Assembly: GCA_965228975.1 (NCBI GenBank)
Contig: OZ245851.1
Span: 5,580,001-5,644,000 of the forward strand
Source: JAJFJD01 sp965228975
GTDB lineage: Bacteria; Pseudomonadota; Alphaproteobacteria; UBA8366
Direction of reading: 5' to 3'
Length of the DNA: 64,000 nt
The notes below the pieces were generated by a model. It made no database searches. It saw nothing but the letters and a program-made list of their open reading frames with translations, and was not told the origin of the DNA. Of this stretch, positions 7,389 to 16,541 are shown piece by piece (within the stretch, counting starts at the first letter, position 1; each line of letters starts with the position of its first letter). Both the position numbers and the translations under genes were made by a program.

Positions 7389-10300
7389 TCAGTCGCCGAG
7401 CGGGTCGCGGCCGATCGCACGGCAGACCAGCAGGTAGAGTTTGCCCACGTCGCCGGTCATGAAGGTGGAATGCAGCACGTTTTCCGGGTCCACCGCCTGC
7501 GATTCCTTCAACAGCCGCTCGAAGTAATCGATATAGCGGATGACGTAGCGGCGCATTTCCTCGTCGTTTCGCACCTTGTCGGTAATCTGCGAGACCAGAT
7601 TGGATTGCCGGCCGCGCAGCAGGGCGCGGGTGAAGATGCCGCGTTCGCCGCGGACATAGCGTTTCCAGTCGGAGTCGGGAATTTCGCTGTTCAACAGGCG
7701 GGTCAGGTCGATAGAGGTGGAATGCAGGTCCTCGACGATATGACGCGCCGTCTGCAGGAAGAGATCGCGGCGGCCCTCTTCGTCCCGCTCCTTGAGACTT
7801 GCCGCCTGTTCGGCGGCGTCGGCCGACGCTTGCGTCAACATGACCGCCTGCCGGTCGAACTCGCGGCTGGCGTCCTTGGCCTTGGCGGTGACCGCCTCCA
7901 TCGTGTCGTTCAACTCACGGCCATGCTGCGTCACGGTCTGCTTGATCGCTTCCATTTCGCGCTTGGCGTCGTCGGTCGTGCTGAGCAGCTTGTCGGCCTG
8001 GCGCGACAGGGCGTCGCCGACGTCGCGGATCCGATGGTTCGCCGCCTCGCTGGCGTTGTCCAGTTCCTTGGTCTGGTTGCGGAACCCTTCGGCGAGGGCG
8101 CTCAGCCGCGCGGCGACGCCGTCGGCGGATTCGGAAAGGTTGCCGACCTGCTGGCCGAATGCGCCGCCGATCAATTGCAGGCGTTCCGCGGCTTCCCGGG
8201 CCGCCGTGGTCAGCGCCTCGGATTCGGCGTTGAGCGCGTCCCGGTTGTCGTTGATCTGCATGCCGGCGCGGACCGAGGCGCTGGTCAGTTGTTCGGTCTG
8301 CTGCTCGAACTTCTCGCTGAGTTCGTCGATCAGTTTGAGCGCCTCGCGCATGGCCGCCTTCATTTCGTTCGATTCCGTGGTGAAGACGCTGCCGGCGGAT
8401 GAAATCCGGGCGTTCACCGTTTCGGACGCGGACAGCAGGGCGGCGACCTGCGCCTTCAGGGCCGACTCCAATTCGCTGGTGCGGGTTCTGGAGTCGTCGC
8501 TGGATTTCCGAAGCGATTCGGCATGGCGCGCGACCTGCGTTTCCACGTCGCCGGCACGCTGCGCCAGAAGGTCCGCCAATTCCTGCAGCGTCGCGGTGTC
8601 GGCGCTCAACAGGTCGCGAATGCGTCCCGCTTCCTGGCTGGCCTTTTCCGTGGCATCGGTCAGGCCTTCGGTGTGATCGGCGATCAGCTCGCGGATATCG
8701 CGCACCTGTTTTGCGGCATGGTCCGATGCATCGTGCAGGTTACGGCTCTGCTTATCCATCAGTTCGGCGATCGAATCGGCATTGGCGGCCGACCAATCCG
8801 CGGCCTCGCGCAGCGCGGAAGCTTGCGCATGAAGGGAATCGGCCATCGCCTGAGCCTTGTCGATCGCCGGATCGATGACCTCGCCGATTTCACGCGAGCC
8901 TTCCTGCATCGATGCGCGGATTTGCGCGGTGCGTGCGGCCAAGATGCCTTCGACTTCCTTGGCCTGCTGCTCCGCGCGCTCGGACGCAGAATTCAGATGG
9001 TCGGTCTGGCGGCGCAGGGCTTCGCCGATCGCATCGGTACGCGCCGCGACCAGATCGGTCGATTTCCCGAGATGCTCGCTTTGCTCGCGCAAGGTCTGGC
9101 TCATCTCTTCCAGCCGCTCGGTCGCGCTGGCCGAGGCCGCCGTCAATTCACCCGATTGCCGCCGCGAGACTTCCTCGACCGCGTTGACCTGCAGGGCGAC
9201 TTCCTCGGCGATATTGGATAGTTCCTTGCCCTGGTCCTCCAACGCTTGTCGGATGCTGTCCGCGTGCAGCCCGGTGCGTTCGGTGATGTTGGATAGGTTC
9301 TCCGCTTGCTCGCGCATGCCATAGGTGAGCGTGTTGATCTGCTCCATCGTTTGGTCGATGGCGTTGCTCAACGTATTGCCTTGCGACGTCACCGCGTCTT
9401 CTAGCCGGTCCGACAGGTCGGCCGACTGTTTGTCGATCGCAGCCTCGATATTCTTCGCATGGTTCGTGGCGGATTCGAGCAGCCGATCCAAATCCATCGC
9501 CTGTTTCTGCAGGCCCGCGTCCAAGGTTTCCGTAATCGAAACGGTTCGGCGGGTCAGTCCCTCCGCCATGCGCTCGACCCGTTCGGCGGCGCGTTCGGTC
9601 ATCGTGCCGACGGCATTGGCGTGATCGTCGAAGGCGCGTTCCAGCCGCTCGGAAACTCTGCCGCTGTGCTCGCGCATCGCGTTGATGACCTCGATGGCCT
9701 TTGTCGTCACCGAGTCGCCCATGCCGCTAAGGCCGTCGATCCCTTCCTGCAGGTGAGATCGTATTTCCTGGCTTCGGGCGTCGGCGGCGTCCGTCGCGGC
9801 GTCCAGGGATTCGGCATATTTCTTGAACATGTCGGCCATGTCGCGGGCCTGCTCGGCCGAGCGGTCGGATGCGCTGGTCAGGTCGGCGGCCTGCAAGCGA
9901 AGGGCGGCATTGATCTCGTCCGAATGCAGCAACGCCCGGGTGGTGACTTCTTCGAGTTTGTTGGCGTCCGTGTCCAGTCCGTCGCCGATTTCCTTGCGCT
10001 TTTCTTCGAGGCGTTCGGCCAGCCCGTCGATCGAGTTGAGCTGCTCGGTCAACGAGCCGCCGATCTGCGAGAGTTCCGCCGCGACCTTGTTCGAGGCTTC
10101 GTCGAGCGCGCCGACTTGGCGTTCCATCGATTCCGAGAGGTTTTGCAGTTGCGCGGCGGCCTTGTCGCTGGCGCGGGTCAGTTCCTCGGACTGCCGTTTC
10201 AACGATTCCGAGATGTCGTGGATACGGGCTTCGGATTCCTCGGACGGATAGGTCAGCAGTTCGTACTGGCGTTGCAGCGTCTCCGTATATTGCCGGATTT

Positions 10301-10595
10301 CGTAGCTGCGCCGGAAGAAAGCGACGACGATCCATAGAATGGCGATAGGCAGCGAGGCCCCGGCGACCATCGCGCCGATTTCGTGTGGCAGCATGCGCGC
10401 CGCAAGGTCCCAGCCCAATACCGTGTTGACATAAAGAAGGCAAAGGCCGACCCAAAGCGCCGATGCGGCGACGGCGCCAACCAGCAACAGCCGCGCGACC
10501 CTCCGCGTTCGGGCCATTTCCTGCTGGATATCCGCTTCGTTTGGCCCGGATGCGTGCCGCCCGGCGCGCGGCAGTTGGGTAACCTTGGCGACCAT
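7389..10595 (-). CDS. Membrane-anchored coiled-coil protein with 32 tandem 25-residue repeats
   Basis: 1068 residues. Two transmembrane helices at about 36-56 and 72-94 are followed by a long all-helical rod at residues 103-933. Aligned by eye, the rod is 32 copies of a 25-residue unit of pattern (I/V/L)-x3-L-x2-Q-x3-L-x2-A-S/A-D/E, broken only by inserts of 5, 15 and 11 residues (353-357, 408-422, 573-583). A 135-residue C-terminal domain without repeats (934-1068) contains SDWKRYVRGERGIF and YIDYFERLL. The architecture recalls the large apolipoprotein-like polar-growth (GPR) proteins of Rhizobiales and TM-anchored structural scaffolds. Homology to either is not shown, and the function is unknown. 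It is divergent from upp. Confidence 0.85.
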   Translation of the reverse strand: MVAKVTQLPRAGRHASGPNEADIQQEMARTRRVARLLLVGAVAASALWVGLCLLYVNTVLGWDLAARMLPHEIGAMVAGASLPIAILWIVVAFFRRSYEIRQYTETLQRQYELLTYPSEESEARIHDISESLKRQSEELTRASDKAAAQLQNLSESMERQVGALDEASNKVAAELSQIGGSLTEQLNSIDGLAERLEEKRKEIGDGLDTDANKLEEVTTRALLHSDEINAALRLQAADLTSASDRSAEQARDMADMFKKYAESLDAATDAADARSQEIRSHLQEGIDGLSGMGDSVTTKAIEVINAMREHSGRVSERLERAFDDHANAVGTMTERAAERVERMAEGLTRRTVSITETLDAGLQKQAMDLDRLLESATNHAKNIEAAIDKQSADLSDRLEDAVTSQGNTLSNAIDQTMEQINTLTYGMREQAENLSNITERTGLHADSIRQALEDQGKELSNIAEEVALQVNAVEEVSRRQSGELTAASASATERLEEMSQTLREQSEHLGKSTDLVAARTDAIGEALRRQTDHLNSASERAEQQAKEVEGILAARTAQIRASMQEGSREIGEVIDPAIDKAQAMADSLHAQASALREAADWSAANADSIAELMDKQSRNLHDASDHAAKQVRDIRELIADHTEGLTDATEKASQEAGRIRDLLSADTATLQELADLLAQRAGDVETQVARHAESLRKSSDDSRTRTSELESALKAQVAALLSASETVNARISSAGSVFTTESNEMKAAMREALKLIDELSEKFEQQTEQLTSASVRAGMQINDNRDALNAESEALTTAAREAAERLQLIGGAFGQQVGNLSESADGVAARLSALAEGFRNQTKELDNASEAANHRIRDVGDALSRQADKLLSTTDDAKREMEAIKQTVTQHGRELNDTMEAVTAKAKDASREFDRQAVMLTQASADAAEQAASLKERDEEGRRDLFLQTARHIVEDLHSTSIDLTRLLNSEIPDSDWKRYVRGERGIFTRALLRGRQSNLVSQITDKVRNDEEMRRYVIRYIDYFERLLKESQAVDPENVLHSTFMTGDVGKLYLLVCRAIGRDPLGD

Positions 10596-10722
10596 TCTTA
10601 AGCCTATGCCAGAACGCTACGGCCTGTTCAGCCGTTATTCTGGCTATGTAACGGTTCTTTCGCGGCAGAGTCGAATCGCAAATTGCCTATTTCCGCAGAT
10701 TCACGTCGAGTGTTGCCTTCGC

Positions 10723-10751
10723 TTGGAATGCTCCCGGCACGCCGGTATGAT
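10723..10751 (+). promoter_or_regulatory. Candidate sigma-70-type promoter of upp
   Basis: TTGGAA (10723-10728) and TATGAT (10746-10751) with the ideal 17-bp spacer. The -10 box ends about 35 bases before the upp ATG. Both hexamers match four or five consensus positions. Confidence 0.6.
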
Positions 10752-10786
10752 CGCGGCCGAATGCAGCCGGGGTATTTGGGGACCTA

Positions 10787-11437
10787 ATGCAGAAAATTCC
10801 GAATTTCGAGAACCTCTTTGTGCTCGATCATCCGCTGATCCAGCACAAGCTGACACTGATGCGGCGCAGCGATACGCCGACCGGACTGTTCCGTCAGCTC
10901 CTGCGGGAAATCGCGCTTCTGATGGGATATGAGTTGACCCGGCCGCTTCCGTTGACCATGGAGACCGTCACCACTCCCGTTGCGGAGATGCAGGCGCCCG
11001 TCCTATCGGGCCGGAAACCCGCGATCGTGTCGATCCTGCGCGCCGGTTTGGGAATGGCCGAAGGATTGCACGAGTTGCTGCCCAATGCCCGCGAGGGTCA
11101 TATCGGATTATACCGCGACCCCAAATCCCACGAGCCGGTCGACTACTATGTGAAACTGCCGACCTCGGCGGGTCGGCTCTGCATTCTCGTCGACCCGATG
11201 CTTGCAACCGGCAATTCGGCGGTCCGCGCGATCGACGTACTGAACGAACATGGGTATTCCGACCAGAACATCCGATTTATGGCGCTCGTCGCGGCGCCCG
11301 AGGGTGTGCGGACCTTCGAAAGCGCCCATCCCAACGTGCATATCTATACCGCCGCGTTGGACGAGAAATTGAACGACAAGGCCTATATCGTGCCCGGGCT
11401 GGGCGACGCGGGCGACCGGCTTTTCGGGACGAAATAG
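10787..11437 (+). CDS. upp: Uracil phosphoribosyltransferase
   Basis: 216 residues. Salvages uracil to UMP with PRPP. The PRPP-binding loop VDPMLATGNSA lies at about residues 134-144, and the uracil-binding C-terminus reads IVPGLGDAGDRLFGT. The N-terminal NFENLFVLDHPLIQHKLT segment is also family-typical. The start is the ATG at 10787, supported by a promoter about 35 bases upstream. The DUF2937 gene follows 14 bp later on the same strand and may be co-transcribed. Confidence 0.96.
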   Translation: MQKIPNFENLFVLDHPLIQHKLTLMRRSDTPTGLFRQLLREIALLMGYELTRPLPLTMETVTTPVAEMQAPVLSGRKPAIVSILRAGLGMAEGLHELLPNAREGHIGLYRDPKSHEPVDYYVKLPTSAGRLCILVDPMLATGNSAVRAIDVLNEHGYSDQNIRFMALVAAPEGVRTFESAHPNVHIYTAALDEKLNDKAYIVPGLGDAGDRLFGTK

Positions 11438-11451
11438 CTGGGGGTGGGTCA

Positions 11452-11952
11452 ATGCGGAAAGCCGTTTTCCTGCTTTTCGGTCTCGCCGGCGCTGCCTTGT
11501 TGTCCCAATTCCCGGAATTCTTTCAGCAATACACGCAGCGTCTCGGCGGGCGGCTCGACGAGGTCCGGACGCAAGTCGAAGCGCTGGAGTCTCGGGCGAC
11601 GGCCAGCGGCAAGAGCGTGAATGCCTATCTGGAACAATTCCTGGTCAGCCGCGACCGCGACGTGCGGCAGGAAGGGCGGGCCTTGGCCGCCTTGGTGCAG
11701 CGGCGGGCGACATTGGCCACGGCCTATTCGGCGTTGTCGGAAACGTCGCAATTCTGGCGTGCCCGCGCCTTCGCCGAGCATGTGGATATCGATATCGCCA
11801 GAGCGACCGCGCGGGACTATAAGCCGGCGACGCCGCTGACCGCGGAATCGGCGGTCTACAGCGGGGCCGGCTTCGGCATCGGCGGCGTGATCTATTCGCT
11901 ACTGTTCGGGTGGCGGCGGAGGCGGCAGGAGATGCCCCGCCGTCGCGATTAA
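11452..11952 (+). CDS. DUF2937 family membrane protein
   Basis: 166 residues. An N-terminal hydrophobic segment (about 4-20) leads into FPEFFQQYTQRLGGRLDEV, the signature of DUF2937; a helical middle region follows, then a second hydrophobic segment (about 136-153) and an arginine-rich tail. This predicts two membrane spans with a soluble helical domain between them. Function is unknown for the family. Its TAA stop shares the palindrome TTAA (11949-11952) with the stop of convergent cobT. Confidence 0.75.
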   Translation: MRKAVFLLFGLAGAALLSQFPEFFQQYTQRLGGRLDEVRTQVEALESRATASGKSVNAYLEQFLVSRDRDVRQEGRALAALVQRRATLATAYSALSETSQFWRARAFAEHVDIDIARATARDYKPATPLTAESAVYSGAGFGIGGVIYSLLFGWRRRRQEMPRRRD

Positions 11953-13826
11953 GCGGAGCGGCGGCGTCCGGCCGCGCCTTGGCGTTCGCGCGGCCCCTGC
12001 TCGTCGAACAGGTCGGCGAGCTGGTCCATCATCGTACCGCCCAACTGATCCACGTCGACGATCGTCACGGCCCGGCGATAGTAGCGCGTCACGTCATGCC
12101 CGATGCCGATCGCGACCAGCTCGACCTCGGAGCGCGTCTCGATGAATTCGATGACGTCGCGTAGATGCCGTTCCAGATAGTTGCCGGGATTGACCGACAG
12201 GGTCGAATCGTCGACCGGGGCGCCGTCCGAAATCACCATGAGGATACGGCGTTGCTCGGGCCGGCCCAGCAGTCGGTCGTGCGCCCAGAGCAGGGCTTCG
12301 CCGTCGATGTTCTCCTTCAGCAGACCCTCGCGCAGCATCAGGCCGAGATTCTTGCGGGCGCGCCGCCACGGAGAATCGGCGCCCTTGTAGACGATATGCC
12401 GGAGATCGTTCAGCCTGCCCGGGTTGGACGGCTTGCCGTCGGCGATCCACTGTTCCCGTGCCTGACCGCCTTTCCAGGCGCGCGTCGTGAAGCCGAGAAT
12501 TTCGACCTTCACGCCGCACCGCTCCAGGGTGCGGGCGAGGATATCCGCGCTCATCGCCGCGATGGTGATCGGCCGGCCACGCATCGACCCGGAATTGTCG
12601 ATCAGCAGCGTCACGACCGTGTCGCGAAACTCCATGTCGTGTTCGATCTTGAACGATAGCGGGTGCAGCGGGTTGATGACGATCCGGTCCAGGCGGCTGG
12701 TATCCAGCAGGCCCTCTTCGAGGTCGAATTCCCAGGAGCGCATCTGCTTCGCCATCAAGCGGCGCTGCAGCCGGTTGGCGAGCTTGCCGATCATGCCTTG
12801 TAGATTGACGAGCTGTTGGTCGAGCAGCTGGCGCAGGCGGGCCAATTCTTCCGGGTCGCACAAGAGTTCGGCATTGATGACCTCGTCGAAGCTCTCGACA
12901 TAGGCCTGGTAGAACGGCTCCTTCGGCAGGTTCGACAGGTCGTTCTGCGGTCGCCAGGGCGTGCCCGGCTCGCCGGGTTCCTCGCTGCCGGGCGAGGGCA
13001 TCATGTCACCGTCCTGGTCCTCGGGCATCATGTCGCCCATTTCGTCGTCGCCCGGGATCGCATCGGTGGCGTCCGCCATGGCATCCGACGACGCATCGGC
13101 CGAGCCTTCGCCGTCCTGTTCGCCTTCGGTCTGGGCGTCCGTGTCGTCGGAATCGTCCTCGCCGTCCTGGTCGCTCGAATCCGCCGACGAATCGTCGCCG
13201 AGATCGATGTTCAGATCGCTGATCAGGTCGCGCACCGCATTGCCGTAGGCCGCCTGGTCCTCGATGCATTTCTCCAGCGTTTCGAGCGCGTGGCCGATCT
13301 TCTCCTTGAGTTCCGGCTCCCACAGCTCGCACATCTTCCGCGCGGCCGGTGGGGGCGGCGCGCCGGTCAGGCGTTCCCGCGCCATCAGGCGAACCGCTTC
13401 CGGCATGGTGGCTTCGGTCTTGTCGGTGACGCGATGCAGCCCCTGGCGCCGGTAGCGTTCTTCCAGGGCGGATGCGAGATTCTCGCTGACGCCGACCATC
13501 CGCCGCGCGCCGAGCGCTTCGCAACGTGCCTGTTCAAGGGCTTCGTACAGCGCCGGGGCGACATCGCCGCCGGGCATGTTTTGGGCGTGGACCTGGGCGT
13601 CGTGATGGCGAAGCTTGAGCGATTGGGAATCGGATTCGCCGCGAACCTGCGCAACCTCCTCGATCGGCAGGTCGCGTCCCGGAATCGGCACGCGCACGCG
13701 TACGCCGCTCAATCCGGGCGGTTCGTTGGAAAAGCTGACCTCCACGTCGTCCCGCCTGGCGATCGCGCGCGCGGTCGCGGTGGTCGCTTGTTTGAACCTT
13801 TCCAGCGGCGATTCGTTATCGCTCAT
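11949..13826 (-). CDS. cobT: Aerobic cobaltochelatase subunit CobT
   Basis: 625 residues. With CobS it forms the AAA-type chaperone complex that, with CobN, inserts cobalt into hydrogenobyrinic acid a,c-diamide in the aerobic B12 pathway. Order: N-terminal CobT domain; a very acidic, Asp/Ser-rich linker at about 205-295; and a C-terminal von Willebrand A domain whose MIDAS motif DNSGSM lies at about residues 407-412. cobS is 30 bp upstream on the same strand. No cobN or other corrin genes are in the window, so the rest of the pathway, if present, lies elsewhere. Confidence 0.95.
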   Translation of the reverse strand: MSDNESPLERFKQATTATARAIARRDDVEVSFSNEPPGLSGVRVRVPIPGRDLPIEEVAQVRGESDSQSLKLRHHDAQVHAQNMPGGDVAPALYEALEQARCEALGARRMVGVSENLASALEERYRRQGLHRVTDKTEATMPEAVRLMARERLTGAPPPPAARKMCELWEPELKEKIGHALETLEKCIEDQAAYGNAVRDLISDLNIDLGDDSSADSSDQDGEDDSDDTDAQTEGEQDGEGSADASSDAMADATDAIPGDDEMGDMMPEDQDGDMMPSPGSEEPGEPGTPWRPQNDLSNLPKEPFYQAYVESFDEVINAELLCDPEELARLRQLLDQQLVNLQGMIGKLANRLQRRLMAKQMRSWEFDLEEGLLDTSRLDRIVINPLHPLSFKIEHDMEFRDTVVTLLIDNSGSMRGRPITIAAMSADILARTLERCGVKVEILGFTTRAWKGGQAREQWIADGKPSNPGRLNDLRHIVYKGADSPWRRARKNLGLMLREGLLKENIDGEALLWAHDRLLGRPEQRRILMVISDGAPVDDSTLSVNPGNYLERHLRDVIEFIETRSEVELVAIGIGHDVTRYYRRAVTIVDVDQLGGTMMDQLADLFDEQGPRERQGAAGRRRSA

Positions 13827-13856
13827 CGCGGGGTCCCCGGACGCTTAGGATGACGG

Positions 13857-14861
13857 TCAGGATATCGTGGCGGCGATACCGGTTTCCGGAAGCTCCGTAC
13901 CGAAACAGCGCTGATAGTATTCGGCGACGATAGCCCGTTCCGTCTCGTCGCACTTGTTCAGGAAGGTCATCCGGAAAGCCAGTCCGACGTCGTTGAAGAT
14001 TTCCGAATTCTCGGCCCAGGTGATCACCGTCCGCGGCGACATGACCGTGGAAATATCGCCGTTGATGAAACCGGACCGGGACAGATCGGCACATGCGACC
14101 ATCGCGCTGATGACTTCGCGGCCTTTGTCGTTGTCGTAGGTCGGTGTCTTCGACAGGATGATGTTCACTTCCTCGTCGTGCGGCAGATAATTCAACGTGG
14201 TCACGATGTTCCAACGGTCCATCTGGCCTTGGTTGATCTGCTGCGTACCGTGATACAGGCCCGTCGTATCGCCGAGTCCGACCGTGTTCGCGGTCGAGAA
14301 GAGGCGGAAATAGTTGTGCGGACGGACCACCCGGCTTTGATCCAGCAGGGTCAGCTTGCCGTCGACTTCGAGAATGCGCTGGATGACGAACATCACGTCC
14401 GGCCGTCCTGCGTCATATTCGTCGAAGCAAAGCGCACACGGGTTCTGCAGCGCCCACGGCAGGATGCCTTCGCGGAACTCGGTGATCTGTTTGCCGTCGC
14501 GGATGACGATCGCGTCCTTGCCGATCAGATCGATCCGGCTGATGTGGCTGTCCAGATTGACGCGGATGCATGGCCAGTTCAGGCGGGCGGCGACCTGCTC
14601 CACATGCGTGGATTTACCGGTGCCGTGATAGCCTTGGATCATGACGCGCCGGTTATGCGCGAAGCCGGCGAGGATCGCCAGCGTCGTGTCGTGATCGAAC
14701 ACATAGGCGTTGTCGATATCCGGCACATACTCCGAGGGTTTCGAGAACCCCGGCACTTTCATGTCGACGTCGATGCCGAATGTCTGTTGGACCGAAACTT
14801 CAATATCCGGCGCATCAAGCTCGTGGGCCTTGCTGCGCTCGTGGTTGTCTGCTGTCGCCAT
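13857..14861 (-). CDS. cobS: Aerobic cobaltochelatase subunit CobS
   Basis: 334 residues, AAA+ ATPase partner of CobT. Walker A is GYHGTGKST at about residues 79-87 and Walker B is CFDEYDAG at about 145-152; a sensor region and RTVITWAEN follow. The N-terminal DIEVSVQQTFGIDVDMKVPGF is diagnostic of CobS. It sits between the J-domain gene (64 bp upstream) and cobT (30 bp downstream), the usual alphaproteobacterial order. Confidence 0.95.
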   Translation of the reverse strand: MATADNHERSKAHELDAPDIEVSVQQTFGIDVDMKVPGFSKPSEYVPDIDNAYVFDHDTTLAILAGFAHNRRVMIQGYHGTGKSTHVEQVAARLNWPCIRVNLDSHISRIDLIGKDAIVIRDGKQITEFREGILPWALQNPCALCFDEYDAGRPDVMFVIQRILEVDGKLTLLDQSRVVRPHNYFRLFSTANTVGLGDTTGLYHGTQQINQGQMDRWNIVTTLNYLPHDEEVNIILSKTPTYDNDKGREVISAMVACADLSRSGFINGDISTVMSPRTVITWAENSEIFNDVGLAFRMTFLNKCDETERAIVAEYYQRCFGTELPETGIAATIS

Positions 14862-14925
14862 ACCTCAAATTTCCAGTCGAATTATCGGGACGGTCGGCCA
14901 GAGCGGGCACGACCGGGATGTTCCG

Positions 14926-15492
14926 TCACGCGGTCAGAAAACGCTTTAACGTCGTATAGGCTTCGTTGATGTCCTTCAGCCGGTCTTCCGCGGATCGGTC
15001 GCCGCCATTGGCGTCGGGATGAAGCTGTTTGACCAGTTCCTTATATCGCGTCTTAAGCTGGGTCAAGTTTACCGGTGGCACCAAGTCCAGCTTCCGCAAG
15101 GCCCGCTGTTCGGGGGTGTTCGCCGATTTAGGCTTTTTCTGACGGTTGGCCTCTCCGCGCAACTCGTCCCCGATCCCGAATCCGTCTTCGATCCGGCCGG
15201 ATTCGAAGGCATGGAGCGCCGCGGACTCGCCGCCGCCCATCGGCCAGGTCGGGCGGCGCCAGACCGTATCCTCGCGGATCGCCGCCTCGATTTCCCGTTC
15301 GTTCATATTGGCGCAGAAATTCCACTGCCGGTTATAGTCGCGCACGTGATCCAGGCAGAACCAATAGAATTCGCCGAGACGGTCTCTTGACCGCGGGGCG
15401 CGGTGCTCGCCGTCCGCGTGACAGCCGGGCGCGTCGCAACGGCGCGTTGCTTGCCGCTGCTCGCTCAAGGGTATGGTCTTGATCCGGCGCAT
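14926..15492 (-). CDS. J-domain protein (C-terminal DnaJ domain)
   Basis: 188 residues. The N-terminal half has paired cysteines (RRCDAPGCHADGEHRAP, then FCLDH) that could bind metal. The C-terminal half is a J domain with the Hsp70-activating HPD motif in KQLHPDANGGD at about residue 157. Such proteins recruit DnaK to particular clients. Position as first gene ahead of cobS-cobT is conserved in alphaproteobacteria, which suggests, but does not prove, a role in chelatase assembly. It is divergent from bolA. Confidence 0.88.
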   Translation of the reverse strand: MRRIKTIPLSEQRQATRRCDAPGCHADGEHRAPRSRDRLGEFYWFCLDHVRDYNRQWNFCANMNEREIEAAIREDTVWRRPTWPMGGGESAALHAFESGRIEDGFGIGDELRGEANRQKKPKSANTPEQRALRKLDLVPPVNLTQLKTRYKELVKQLHPDANGGDRSAEDRLKDINEAYTTLKRFLTA

Positions 15493-15598
15493 CCGACAAA
15501 TATGTACACTGGAAATCCGGGTGACAAGCTATCCCGATGTCGATAGGAATTACCCCATGGCGCAGTCCGTGCCGGTGGGAATTTGGAAAGGCGGACGA

Positions 15599-15874
15599 AT
15601 GACGGTTGCGAGCAGAATTCGGGAGAAATTAACCGAAAAACTGGCGCCATCCCGGTTGGATGTGGTCGACGATTCCCACAAACACGCGGGTCATGTGGGG
15701 GCGCGGCCGGAAGGGGAAACCCATTTTTCCGTCGAGGTCGTTTCCGCCGCTTTCGAAGGGGTATCGCGGGTTGAGCGCCAACGGATGGTCTACGAGATCC
15801 TGCAGGAAGAACTCGCCGGACCGGTGCATGCCCTGGCGCTGCGGACACTGAGCCCGTCGGACGAGGCTGCCTAG
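15599..15874 (+). CDS. bolA: BolA family protein
   Basis: 91 residues from the ATG at 15599; an upstream in-frame ATG at 15557 is less likely because family members begin with the IREKLTEKL helix. The BolA signature LDVVDDSHKHAGH, with the conserved His that can ligate a shared Fe-S cluster with a monothiol glutaredoxin, is followed by ETHFSVEVVS and the VERQRMVYEIL helix. BolA proteins act in Fe-S trafficking and envelope or stress regulation. Its TAG stop overlaps the stop of the convergent DUF2889 gene in a CTAG palindrome. Confidence 0.92.
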   Translation: MTVASRIREKLTEKLAPSRLDVVDDSHKHAGHVGARPEGETHFSVEVVSAAFEGVSRVERQRMVYEILQEELAGPVHALALRTLSPSDEAA

Positions 15875-16458
15875 CCAGACCGGCGCTGCGGTCGCGGCGG
15901 CTTGTAGAAATCCGGGAAGGCGAATTTAACCACCTCGCTGTCTTCGCTATAGGCGTGACAGGAATTGAGGTGCCGCGGCGGGTTCTCGGTCGGTGTCGGC
16001 CGGGCCAGACCGGCGGCCCGCGCCTCGTTCATCTTGGCGGTATAGATCGTCTGATACGCGGTGGTCGCCATCGGCCGCAGCAACTCGCGCAAATGCGTAC
16101 ACCCATGCGTTCCGCCGACCCGTTGGTTGACCTCTTTCGTCCAGCCCTTGCCGATACGGATGCCTTTCAGCGCCTGGAAGTTCGGCGTCACGTCCGCGCA
16201 GATCGGATACGGGTTCGCCGCCATGGAGGCCTCGCAACCGTGAATCAGCAGATCGTCGTCGATCGTCAAACGGATCCACATGTCGTGAACCGGCTCACCG
16301 GCGGGCAGCGTCGGCGAATGCTCGGTCTGGAAGTCATAGGCCTTGGTGTCGACCAGATGCCCTTCGATATCCCACAGGCCGTCCGTCCGTCGGAATCCTT
16401 GGCATTGCACGGCGCGGGTATGGCTCAATTCGCGGGGCACGGGAGGTGACAAAGGCAT
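15871..16458 (-). CDS. DUF2889 family protein
   Basis: 195 residues. Matches the DUF2889 layout: an opening RAVQCQGFRRTDGLWDIEGHLVDTKAYDF, an invariant Gly-His-rich VGGTHGCTHLREL, and a C-terminal HLNSCHAYSEDSEVV. Several conserved Cys and His (HGCTH, NSCHAY) suggest metal binding, but no activity is established for the family. No signal peptide. An 83 bp gap to the right separates it from the CNNM/CorC gene, and the stop overlaps that of bolA. Confidence 0.82.
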   Translation of the reverse strand: MPLSPPVPRELSHTRAVQCQGFRRTDGLWDIEGHLVDTKAYDFQTEHSPTLPAGEPVHDMWIRLTIDDDLLIHGCEASMAANPYPICADVTPNFQALKGIRIGKGWTKEVNQRVGGTHGCTHLRELLRPMATTAYQTIYTAKMNEARAAGLARPTPTENPPRHLNSCHAYSEDSEVVKFAFPDFYKPPRPQRRSG

Positions 16459-16541
16459 GAGGCCTCGTTTCTGCAGGTTTCAAATGGATGGTGAAACAGC
16501 CGGTTGCTGCAGTGCAATAAATAGCGGAATCGTCGCGGGCG

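Noticed and set aside
15541..15600. An extended BolA N-terminus from the ATG at 15557
   Set aside because: The extra 14 residues are not part of the BolA fold, and the ATG at 15599 gives the standard family start.
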